This document shows positions 1-6,784 of a DNA stretch of 64,000 nt, piece by piece; position 1 is the stretch's first letter, and the number at the start of each line of letters is the position of its first letter. Origin of the DNA: Rhodocyclales bacterium (GTDB taxonomy: Bacteria > Pseudomonadota > Gammaproteobacteria > Burkholderiales > Rhodocyclaceae); NCBI GenBank assembly GCA_016183655.1, contig JACPEH010000024.1, positions 124,001 to 188,000 on the forward strand. The letters are read 5' to 3'. A program made the translations under genes and the position numbers. The notes below the pieces were generated by a model. The model worked only from the letters and a program-made list of their open reading frames with translations, searched no databases and had not been told where the DNA came from.

Positions 1-708
1 GCTTGCGCCATCATCCCGATGCTGTCGACCGACCTGCCGCTGTCAATCGCCGCCGATGCCATCGCGCTGGTCGGGCTGTTCGCCGTGGCCCGCGTCTTCC
101 TCTCGCTGGCGGCGATGGACATCGGCACCTCGTTCGGGTCGCTCGGTGCGCGCCGCGAGATGCTGGTCGGCTTCCTCGCCGAGCCGGCACTGCTCGCCGT
201 GCTGTTTACGGCCTCGCTGATCGCCAACTCGACGGCGCTGACGACCATCGTCACCAGCCTCGCTCATCGCGAGTTCGCCATTTACCCGAGCCTCGCCTTC
301 GCCGGCATCGCCTTCACCTTCGTGTCATTTGCCGAGAATGCGCGGGTGCCGGTCGACAACCCGGCCACCCACCTCGAACTGACGATGATCCACGAGGCAT
401 TGATCCTCGAATACTCCGGCCGCCATCTGGCGCTGATCGAATGGGCGGCGAGCCTCAAGCTCTTCGCCTATTCCTGCATCGGCCTGGCCATCTTCTTCCC
501 GTGGGGCATTGCCGAGGCCGAGGCGCCGCTGGCGCTGATCTTCGCCATCCCGGCGCTGGTCTCCAAACTGGCGATCGGCGGCTTCCTGCTCGCCCTGATC
601 GAGACGCTGTCGGCCAAGATGCGGATTTTCCGCGTTCCCGAGTTCCTGGCGTCGGCCTTCATGCTGGCGGTGATCGGCATGCTGGTGCACTTGCTGCTGG
701 GGGTTTGA
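1..708 (+). CDS. HyfC/NuoH-like membrane subunit, 5' end missing
   Basis: This is the 3' part of a complex-I subunit-1 family membrane protein, of the HyfC/HycD type that anchors the soluble arm of group-4 hydrogenase-like complexes. About 235 codons are visible, reading in frame from base 1; the family is usually just over 300 residues, so roughly 80 residues lie outside the window. The segment 'AMDIGTSFGSLGARREM' followed by 'FLAEPALL' is the conserved cytoplasmic loop of HyfC/NuoH proteins, and 'SFAENARVPVDNPATHLEL' is the conserved acidic loop near the quinone/interface region. Several hydrophobic helices follow. The stop codon overlaps the next start by one base (TGATG), which indicates translational coupling to the HyfE-like gene. 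Confidence 0.88.
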   Translation, partial: ACAIIPMLSTDLPLSIAADAIALVGLFAVARVFLSLAAMDIGTSFGSLGARREMLVGFLAEPALLAVLFTASLIANSTALTTIVTSLAHREFAIYPSLAFAGIAFTFVSFAENARVPVDNPATHLELTMIHEALILEYSGRHLALIEWAASLKLFAYSCIGLAIFFPWGIAEAEAPLALIFAIPALVSKLAIGGFLLALIETLSAKMRIFRVPEFLASAFMLAVIGMLVHLLLGV

Positions 709-1367
709 TGAACGCGCTGATTTCCCAACTGGTCAATCTCTTCGCCGCCGTGATGCTGATCCTCGCCTTCGCCATGCTCAGCCAGCGGCGGGTGATCACG
801 CTGATCCATCTATTCGCCATGCAGGGGCTGGCGGTGGTCGGGGCGACGACGGTGGTGGCCTATGTCACGCACCAGCACCACCTGTATTACTCGGCGTTGC
901 TGACGCTGGTTCTGAAAGTCTTCCTGATTCCCTTCCTGCTCCATCGCGTGATCGACCGCCTCAACGTCAAATGGGACATCGAGACCCTGTTCAACATCCC
1001 GACGCAGATGATCGTCGGCATCGGCCTGGTCATCTTCGCCTTCAATGTGTCGCTGCCGATCGCCCGCTTCTCGGAGACGATTTCACGCGGCACGCTCGGC
1101 ATCGCGCTGGCCTGCCTGCTGCTCTCGTTCCTGATGATGATCACCCGCGCCAAGGCGGTGCCGCAGGTGGTCGGCTTCCTGGCGATGGAGAACGCCCTCT
1201 TCTTCGCGGCGACCTCGGCCACCTACGGCATGCCGATGGTGGTCGAGCTCGGCATCGCGCTCGACGTGCTGGTCGGCATCCTGATCATGGGGGTGTTCAT
1301 GTTCCAGATCCGCGAGCAGTTCGAGAGCCTCGACATTCGCCACCTTGAAAAGCTCAAGGAGGACTAG
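708..1367 (+). CDS. HyfE-like membrane subunit
   Basis: This 219-aa, very hydrophobic protein matches HyfE (216 aa in E. coli), the subunit whose C-terminal half resembles NuoK of complex I. Several membrane helices are visible. The conserved acidic residue in the C-terminal half lies in 'GFLAMENALFF', the NuoK-type glutamate position, and a second acidic helix is 'VELGIALDVLVGILIM'. In related complexes such residues line the proton path. The start overlaps the stop of the HyfC-like gene. The next gene starts 4 bases downstream, with its ribosome site inside the last codons here. The tail 'LEKLKED' resembles HyfE ends. Product family is secure; proton pumping is inferred. Confidence 0.88.
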   Translation: MNALISQLVNLFAAVMLILAFAMLSQRRVITLIHLFAMQGLAVVGATTVVAYVTHQHHLYYSALLTLVLKVFLIPFLLHRVIDRLNVKWDIETLFNIPTQMIVGIGLVIFAFNVSLPIARFSETISRGTLGIALACLLLSFLMMITRAKAVPQVVGFLAMENALFFAATSATYGMPMVVELGIALDVLVGILIMGVFMFQIREQFESLDIRHLEKLKED

Positions 1368-1371
1368 GCGC

Positions 1372-2826
1372 GTGGATCCCCTGTTCCTCGTCTTCGTCGT
1401 GCCGCTGCTCGGCGGCTTCGTCCTCGCCGCCTGCGGCCATCGGCCCTATGCCCGCGACGTCAACGTCGTCTTCAGCAGCGGCACGTTGCTGGCCGCGGTC
1501 TGGCTGACCGTGCGCGTCGTCGCCGGCGGTCCGATGTTCGCGCTCGACCAGCTGTTCTTCATAGACCCGCTGAACGTCTTCCTGGTGGCGCTGACCGCCT
1601 TCGTCGGTCTGACCACGGCGATCTTCTCGCGCCCCTACATGCGCGTCGAAGAAGACAAGGGCAAGATGACGCCGAAGCGCATGCGGCTCTACCACAGCAT
1701 GTACCAGTTCTTCTCCTTCACCATGCTGGTCGCGCTGACGACCAACAACCTCGGCATCCTCTGGGTGGCGATGGAGGCGGCGACGCTGACCACGGTGTTG
1801 CTGGTCTCGGTGTACCGGACGCCGGCCAGCCTGGAAGCGGCGTGGAAGTATTTCATCCTGTGCGGCGTCGGCATCGCGCAGGCGCTGTTCGGCACCATAC
1901 TGCTCTACATGGCGGCCGAGCGGGTGATCCCGCAAGGCAGCGACGCGCTGCTGTGGACCAATCTGGCTGCCGTGAAGGCGCATCTCGACCCGACCATCCT
2001 GTCGATCGCCTTTGTTTTCCTGCTGCTCGGCTACGGCACCAAGGTCGGCCTGGTGCCGGTGCACAACTGGCTGCCCGACGCGCACGCCGAGGGGCCGACG
2101 CCGATCTCTGCCGTGCTCTCCGGGCTGCTGCTCAACGTCGCGCTCTACGCCGTCCTGCGCTGCAAGGTGCTGACCGACGGTGCGCTGGGGCCGGCCTTCG
2201 CCGGCAACCTGATGCTCGGCTTCGGCCTGTTGTCGGTGGTCGCCGCGGCCTTTTTCCTCTCCCGGCAGCGCGACGTGAAGCGGATGTTCGCCTATTCGTC
2301 GATCGAGCACATGGGGCTGATGACCTTCGCCTTCGGCATGGGCGGCCCGGTCGCCAACTTCGCCGGGTTGCTGCACATGACCGTGCATTCGCTGATCAAG
2401 TCAGCGATCTTCTTCGCCGTCGGCCACGCGACGCAGAAGGCGGGTTCGCAGATCATGGACGACATCCGCGGCTTGATTAAGGTGAGCCCGACCGTCGGCT
2501 GGGGGCTGATGCTTGGCTCGCTGGCGATCCTCGGCATGCCGCCGTTCGGCGTTTTCGCCAGCGAATTCCTGATCCTGACCACGGCCATGCGCCAAGAGCC
2601 GTGGGCCACGCCCTTCCTGCTGCTGGCGCTGGGCGTCGCTTTCGCTGCGGTGTTCGGCCGCGTGCAGCCGATGGTGTTCGGCGCCACCGAGCTGAAGCCG
2701 CTCGCGCACCCGCCGGCGCTGCTGCCGGTCTTCCTTCATCTCGGCCTGGGCTTGATGCTCGGGCTGTACATTCCGCCCTACCTGAGCGACTGGTATCAGC
2801 AGGCGGCGCGGCTGATCGGAGGCTGA
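1372..2826 (+). CDS. HyfF-like proton-channel subunit (NuoL/M/N family)
   Basis: A 484-aa multi-helix protein of the antiporter-like NuoL/NuoM/NuoN family, closest in character to HyfF. Family landmarks are 'GLVPVHNWLPDAHAEGPTPI' (the conserved loop and broken helix), 'KRMFAYSSIEHMGLM' and 'LIKSAIFFAVGH'. I chose the GTG at 1372 because an AAGGAGGA ribosome site lies about 9 bases upstream. A TTG at 1345 would overlap the previous gene and adds only a basic, non-family leader. The large subunit begins 3 bases after the stop. In homologous complexes this subunit couples redox chemistry to proton or sodium movement. No HyfD-type (second antiporter) gene lies between HyfC and HyfF types here. 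Confidence 0.87.
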   Translation: MDPLFLVFVVPLLGGFVLAACGHRPYARDVNVVFSSGTLLAAVWLTVRVVAGGPMFALDQLFFIDPLNVFLVALTAFVGLTTAIFSRPYMRVEEDKGKMTPKRMRLYHSMYQFFSFTMLVALTTNNLGILWVAMEAATLTTVLLVSVYRTPASLEAAWKYFILCGVGIAQALFGTILLYMAAERVIPQGSDALLWTNLAAVKAHLDPTILSIAFVFLLLGYGTKVGLVPVHNWLPDAHAEGPTPISAVLSGLLLNVALYAVLRCKVLTDGALGPAFAGNLMLGFGLLSVVAAAFFLSRQRDVKRMFAYSSIEHMGLMTFAFGMGGPVANFAGLLHMTVHSLIKSAIFFAVGHATQKAGSQIMDDIRGLIKVSPTVGWGLMLGSLAILGMPPFGVFASEFLILTTAMRQEPWATPFLLLALGVAFAAVFGRVQPMVFGATELKPLAHPPALLPVFLHLGLGLMLGLYIPPYLSDWYQQAARLIGG

Positions 2827-2829
2827 GCA

Positions 2830-4380
2830 ATGGATTTCGGAGGACTCGCGCTCGACCTGACGCAACTGGATGCGCCGCTGCCGATCTGGCGGGTGTCCAG
2901 CCGCGCCGAGGACTGGTCGGAAACGGCGCTGCTCGTCGCCGAATCCGGCGGACGCCTGGTCAGCCTGTGGGCGAGCGACCGTCGGCAGGGCGCGTCGGGG
3001 AGCTTCACGGTCAGCGCAGCGTATGCGACGTCGAGCGGTCTGCTCTGCTTCGAATTGCCCCTGGACGGCGCGCACATGAGCTATCCGTCGCTGGCCGGCA
3101 TCTTCCCCTGCGCGCTACGCATGCAGCGCGCGATCGCCGACCTGCATGGCCTCGTCGCCGAGGGCGCCGAGGATACGCGGCCGTGGTTCAACCACGGGGC
3201 CTGGCCCGAGGACCGCTTTCCGCTTCGCCGGGATTTCGACGGAGCCGAGTCCTTCCCCGCTTGCCAGGTCCGCGACTATCTCTTCGTTCGCGTCGCCGGC
3301 GACGGAGTGCACGAGATCCCGGTCGGGCCGGTTCATGCCGGAATCATCGAGCCCGGGCACTTCCGCTTCTCCGTCGTCGGCGAGAAAGTGCTGCGGCTGG
3401 AAGAGCGGCTGGGTTATACGCACAAGGGCATCGAAAAGCGCTTCGAATCCCTACCGGCGCAGGCAGGGTATCGACTCGCCGGGCGCGTCTCCGGCGACGC
3501 CACCGTTGCCTATGCGTGGGCCTACTGCATGGCGCTCGAAGGCGCCGTTGGCGGGAATGCGCCGGAACGTGCGCGCTGGCTGCGTGCCATGCTGCTGGAG
3601 CGCGAGCGCATCGCAAACCACCTCGGCGATCTCGGCGCGCTGGGCAATGATGCCGCGTTCGCCTTCGGACTGACGCACTTCATGCGCCTGAAGGAGGATT
3701 GGCTGCGTTTGAACAAGAGGCTGTTCGGGCATCGTTTCGCCATGGATCGCATCGTTCCGGGCGGCGTGGCCTTGGACGTCGATGCGCCGGGCGCGGCTTG
3801 GGTCGTCGAACAATGCGATGCCGTCGAGCGCGAGGTGCGCACCCTGCGCCGCATCTATGACGACCACGCCGGCCTGCAGGATCGCTTCGTCACCACCGGG
3901 CGGGTGACGCCGGCGCTGGCGAAGGAACTCGGGCTGACCGGGCTGGCAGGGCGGGCGAGCGGCTTCGGGCATGACCTGCGCGCCGACCTGCCGATGTCGC
4001 CCTATGCCGAGCTACAGGTCAGGAAGGCGAGCCACAGCAACGGCGATGTCGCGGCGCGCGTGTTCGTGCGCTTCGAGGAGATACTGGAGAGCCTGCGCCT
4101 GATCCGCGAAATCGTCACCGCGCTGCCGCCGGGCGAAGTGCTGGCGCCGCTGCCGTCGCTGGAGGAGGACGGCTTCGGTATCGGCTGGGTCGAATCCTGG
4201 CGCGGCGAGGTGCTGGTCGCGCTCGAAACCGAGGGTGAGCGCATCCGCCGCTGCCATTGCCACGACCCGTCCTGGCAGAACTGGCCGGTGCTGGAGCATG
4301 CGGTGATGGGCAACATCGTCCCCGACTTCCCGCTCATCAACAAATCCTTCAACCTCAGCTATTCGGGACACGACCTCTGA
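2830..4380 (+). CDS. HyfG/HycE-like large subunit lacking Ni-Fe ligands (Ehr type)
   Basis: A 516-aa fusion of a NuoC-like N-terminal domain (about residues 1-165, with 'YPSLAGIFPCALRMQRAIAD' as landmark) and a NuoD/hydrogenase-large-subunit-like domain. In true group-4 hydrogenases the first metal motif reads RxCGxC. Here the equivalent stretch is 'RVSGDA' at residues 219-224, so both cysteines are replaced. The second DPCxxC motif is also absent: the protein ends 'NKSFNLSYSGHDL'. The enzyme therefore cannot bind a Ni-Fe site in the usual way, which is the hallmark described for energy-converting hydrogenase-related (Ehr) complexes. The histidine-rich 'CHCHDP' sits before the C-terminal helix. 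The stop overlaps the small-subunit start (TGATG). Confidence 0.85.
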   Translation: MDFGGLALDLTQLDAPLPIWRVSSRAEDWSETALLVAESGGRLVSLWASDRRQGASGSFTVSAAYATSSGLLCFELPLDGAHMSYPSLAGIFPCALRMQRAIADLHGLVAEGAEDTRPWFNHGAWPEDRFPLRRDFDGAESFPACQVRDYLFVRVAGDGVHEIPVGPVHAGIIEPGHFRFSVVGEKVLRLEERLGYTHKGIEKRFESLPAQAGYRLAGRVSGDATVAYAWAYCMALEGAVGGNAPERARWLRAMLLERERIANHLGDLGALGNDAAFAFGLTHFMRLKEDWLRLNKRLFGHRFAMDRIVPGGVALDVDAPGAAWVVEQCDAVEREVRTLRRIYDDHAGLQDRFVTTGRVTPALAKELGLTGLAGRASGFGHDLRADLPMSPYAELQVRKASHSNGDVAARVFVRFEEILESLRLIREIVTALPPGEVLAPLPSLEEDGFGIGWVESWRGEVLVALETEGERIRRCHCHDPSWQNWPVLEHAVMGNIVPDFPLINKSFNLSYSGHDL

Positions 4381-4907
4381 TGTGGAAAACGCTCATTCAG
4401 ATCGTCAAGGTAGGCCTCCCGGCCGAAGCGCCGCCGGTGCTTCCCGCCGCCGATGCCGGCGAGGCGCGGCGGATCGAGGCCGAAGTGCTGGCGGTTCTCG
4501 GCCGCGCGCTGACCATCCGCGAAGTGGACGCCGGATCGTGCAACGGCTGCGAACTGGAAGTGCACGCCGTCAACAACGTCTACTACAACCTCGAAGGCTA
4601 CGGCATCAAATTCGTCGCCAGCCCGCGCCACGCCGACATGCTGCTGGTGACCGGACCCGGCGCGCGGAACATGGCGGTGGCGCTGAAGCGGACCTACGAT
4701 GCGACGCCCGCCCCCAAGCTGGTGCTGGCCGTCGGCGACTGCACCCGCGACGGCGGCATTTTCGGTGAGACTTACGCGAGCGCCGGCGGCGTCGGCGGCA
4801 TCGTGCCGGTGGATCGCTTCGTGTCCGGCTGTCCGCCGGAGCCGATCGAAATCCTGCGCGGCATCCTTGCCGCGGTGAAGGCGGGGCAGCAGCGTCGGGA
4901 TGTCTGA
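4380..4907 (+). CDS. HyfI/NuoB-like small subunit, [4Fe-4S] protein
   Basis: A 175-aa NuoB/HycG/HyfI-type small subunit. The four expected ligands of the proximal [4Fe-4S] cluster are present: C54 and C57 in 'SCNGCE', C121 in 'GDCTRDGG' and C151 in 'GCPPEP'. The Fe-S relay next to the catalytic cavity is therefore intact even though the partner large subunit has lost its Ni-Fe cysteines. The start overlaps the large-subunit stop, and the 3' end overlaps the next gene by 8 bases. No ferredoxin-like HyfH/NuoI gene sits between large and small subunits, unlike E. coli hyf. The electron donor is unknown from this window. Confidence 0.88.
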   Translation: MWKTLIQIVKVGLPAEAPPVLPAADAGEARRIEAEVLAVLGRALTIREVDAGSCNGCELEVHAVNNVYYNLEGYGIKFVASPRHADMLLVTGPGARNMAVALKRTYDATPAPKLVLAVGDCTRDGGIFGETYASAGGVGGIVPVDRFVSGCPPEPIEILRGILAAVKAGQQRRDV

Positions 4908-5853
4908 GGATGTCGCAGGCGCCGGCGTTCGCGGGGAGCTACTCGAACTGCCGAGCCCGTATTCGATCGTTCCCGGAATCTTCAAGCTGATTGAGAAGGG
5001 CGAATGCGCCGACCCGGATACGCTGCTCGAGCGCATCGTCAGCGGCAATTACGACCGCCCCTTCGTCGTCGATGACGGCACCAGCCGGGCACTGCATTTT
5101 TCTCTGGTGTATATACAGAGCGAGATGCTGGTCGCACGACCGTTCGAACTTGCGCTTGCCTACACGCGCAAGATGATGGGTTTTCTGCTCTTCGTTGCGC
5201 AGCCGCGGAACGTATTGTTGCTGGGGCTGGGCGGCGGCTCGCTGGCAAAGTACTGCCACCGTCATCTGCCGCTGGCGCGAATTACCGTTGTCGAGATCAG
5301 CCCCGATGTCATCGCCTTTCGCGACGAGTTCCACGTTCCCCGCGACGACTCCCGCTTCAAGGTTGTCTGCGCGGATGCCGCCGATTACATCCATGCCTGC
5401 GGGGAGCAGTTCGACGTGATTCTGACGGATGCATTCGATCGCTGCGGTTTTGCCGAGTCGGTCTCGGCGCCGAGGTTTTATGCGTCGGCATGCCAGCGCC
5501 TGTCGCCGAATGGAATGCTCGTCGCCAATCTCGCCGGCTCGAAGGACGAGCGGGTCGCGCACCTCGGGATGATCCACGAAACTTTTGGCGACAACATTCT
5601 TGCCGTGCCCGTCGCGGATGAGGCCAACCAGGTTGTTTTTTCCTTCCGCAACCGGGATTTTCAGCCCCGCTGGCCGCAGGTCGGCAGCCAGGCGCAATCG
5701 ATGCGCAGCCGCTTCGGCATCGACTTCCCGTATATCGCCAGCCGCATGGAGTTGAGTCGGAAGTTGCGCTACCTGGAGCGTTGCCTGGGCGGGGAGTGCG
5801 GCAAAGCAAGCGCGGCTGCCGGCTTGCGCAAGAAACGAGACAGCCGCCGCTGA
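4900..5853 (+). CDS. spermidine-synthase-like protein (methyltransferase fold)
   Basis: A 317-aa protein with the Rossmann core of polyamine aminopropyltransferases. The nucleoside-binding loop is 'VLLLGLGGGSLAKYC', followed by an acidic 'VVEISPDVI' and 'FDVILTDAFDRCGFAE' where the synthases carry catalytic aspartates. True spermidine synthases have a DSSDP-like active-site loop, so this may be a homologue with another substrate. It overlaps the HyfI-like gene by 8 bases, so it is probably translated from the same transcript. No adjacent speD was seen. An Orn/Lys/Arg decarboxylase gene about 6.5 kb away is the only other polyamine-type gene in the window. The link to the membrane complex is positional only. 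Confidence 0.75.
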   Translation: MSEDVAGAGVRGELLELPSPYSIVPGIFKLIEKGECADPDTLLERIVSGNYDRPFVVDDGTSRALHFSLVYIQSEMLVARPFELALAYTRKMMGFLLFVAQPRNVLLLGLGGGSLAKYCHRHLPLARITVVEISPDVIAFRDEFHVPRDDSRFKVVCADAADYIHACGEQFDVILTDAFDRCGFAESVSAPRFYASACQRLSPNGMLVANLAGSKDERVAHLGMIHETFGDNILAVPVADEANQVVFSFRNRDFQPRWPQVGSQAQSMRSRFGIDFPYIASRMELSRKLRYLERCLGGECGKASAAAGLRKKRDSRR

Positions 5854-5868
5854 ACGCGGCGGGCGGAA

Positions 5869-6081
5869 TCAGGCGTCGTCGCCGCCGCCCCGCACGCCGC
5901 GGGTCGGGCCGGTCAGCCATTCGGGCAGCTCCCGCCCCTCGGCGTTATCGACGATGTACTGGCGGATCAGCCGGCGCACGACCTGCGATGGCGTCAGATC
6001 ATGGGCGGCGCAGATTTCCTCGAACAGCTTTTTCTTGGTGGGGTCGATCAGAATCGTCAGTCTGGCGGTTCTGTTTTCCAT
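5869..6081 (-). CDS. small ribbon-helix-helix (CopG-like) DNA-binding protein
   Basis: A 70-aa protein whose first 50 residues fit a ribbon-helix-helix fold: a beta strand 'ARLTILIDPTKKKLFEEI' followed by 'HDLTPSQVVRRLIRQYI'. Such proteins bind DNA as dimers and often regulate their own gene or act as antitoxins. The C-terminal tail is glycine- and acid-rich. It converges with the spermidine-synthase-like gene, leaving only 15 bases between them. A perfect 8-bp inverted repeat lies 68 bases upstream of its start and could be its operator. No toxin-like partner is adjacent, so I do not call a toxin-antitoxin pair. Confidence 0.75.
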   Translation of the reverse strand: MENRTARLTILIDPTKKKLFEEICAAHDLTPSQVVRRLIRQYIVDNAEGRELPEWLTGPTRGVRGGGDDA

Positions 6082-6148
6082 CGGAAGTTCTCCCTGTGTG
6101 GCCGCAGCACGGTGTTTGGGGCGTCAGCCTGAATCGAGCTTGCAAGGA

Positions 6149-6169
6149 TTTCATTGTAATTCAATGAAA
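6149..6169. promoter_or_regulatory. perfect palindrome, candidate operator
   Basis: TTTCATTG and CAATGAAA form perfect 8-bp arms around a 5-bp TAATT centre. It lies in the AT-rich gap between the minus-strand ribbon-helix-helix gene and the plus-strand candidate small RNA, a typical place for an autoregulatory operator. Binding is inferred. Confidence 0.45.
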
Positions 6170-6181
6170 ATTAAATTCAAA

Positions 6182-6209
6182 TTGCAGTTGAACTTGTTTT
6201 TAATAGAAT
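6182..6209 (+). promoter_or_regulatory. candidate sigma-70 promoter for small RNA
   Basis: A TTGCAG (-35) and TAGAAT (-10) pair with a 16-bp spacer lies in the AT-rich island. It would start transcription near 6216, toward the terminator at 6297-6322. No reading frame of interest follows. Confidence 0.4.
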
Positions 6210-6215
6210 AGCAAA

Positions 6216-6322
6216 CGGGTTGGTGTTGCGTACGAACCTGTCCTGTCGGAAGTCTGGTGGCTAGCCTTGCGACGCAGTGCGACCTACAGGTCTTGGCGCC
6301 CCGCGATGCGGGGCGTTTTTTT
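6216..6322 (+). ncRNA. candidate small RNA of about 107 nt
   Basis: Between a promoter-like pair (6182-6209) and a strong intrinsic terminator there is no coding frame. The predicted transcript can fold: ACCTGT at 6236-6241 is complementary to ACAGGT at 6286-6291, closing a long stem around the middle. The GACC/GGTC pair at 6281-6292 offers a competing local hairpin. Such a layout fits a stand-alone regulatory RNA. I do not recognise a known family, and the start is inferred. Confidence 0.4.
6297..6322 (+). terminator. strong Rho-independent terminator
   Basis: CGCCCCGC, a 3-base GAT loop, GCGGGGCG, then seven T residues. No plus-strand protein gene ends just upstream, which is the main argument for a short RNA gene here. 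Confidence 0.8.
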
Positions 6323-6505
6323 CATTTCGGCGATCGCCGGGCATGTTCCGGCCGAAAAATCAGCGAGGACGCACCTCCGCTCGGCGCGGGCGCCTTGGCT
6401 GCTCCGTTGTCGTCGTCGATGCCGGTGCTGTCGCGCGACACCCGGTCAAGCGACGAGGCGTCGCACCGGCGGTCCCGGCGGCGCCGCCTCTTGGGGGCGG
6501 GGACT

Positions 6506-6784
6506 CTAGGGCGCGTCGTCGTTGGTGAGATGCGGCTGCTTCAGCATCTCGCGCAGGATGTTCGCGGCTGCCCAGAGCATGATGCCGACGCCGACAATGA
6601 GCGTGACTGCGGCTTCGCCGCCGGTGCCGGGAAAGGTCTTGAACACCTTGCCCGGCCCGTAGATGAAATACGCCGCACCGAGCGACATCAGCAGCATGCC
6701 GACCACGTCGACCAGGCCCCAGAGAAAGATGCGCAGCGTCAGCTGCGGCTTGATGCGCGGCTTCTTCCTGCCGAACATGCTCAT
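6506..6784 (-). CDS. small two-helix membrane protein, function unknown
   Basis: A 92-aa protein with a basic N-terminus ('[10 protein letters not shown]') and two predicted membrane helices (about residues 19-42 and 57-80), ending in an acidic tail. The start codon overlaps the metG stop (ATGA), so it is probably translated by coupling to metG. I do not recognise the family. Codon use matches its neighbours and the frame stays open without interruption, which supports a real gene. Confidence 0.65.
   Translation of the reverse strand: MSMFGRKKPRIKPQLTLRIFLWGLVDVVGMLLMSLGAAYFIYGPGKVFKTFPGTGGEAAVTLIVGVGIMLWAAANILREMLKQPHLTNDDAP

Larger units (their letters stand above)
6082..6505. other. gene-free region of 424 bases
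   Basis: No convincing protein gene on either strand. It contains an AT-rich island (about 6145-6210) that stands out from the GC-rich surroundings, the palindrome at 6149-6169, a candidate promoter at 6182-6209 and a strong terminator at 6297-6322. The part after 6323 shows nothing I can interpret. Confidence 0.6.

Noticed and set aside
2830-4907. True Ni-Fe hydrogenase
   Set aside because: Both metal-binding cysteine pairs are absent from the large subunit.
5869-6081. Toxin-antitoxin pair
   Set aside because: Only a ribbon-helix-helix protein is present, with no adjacent toxin-like frame.
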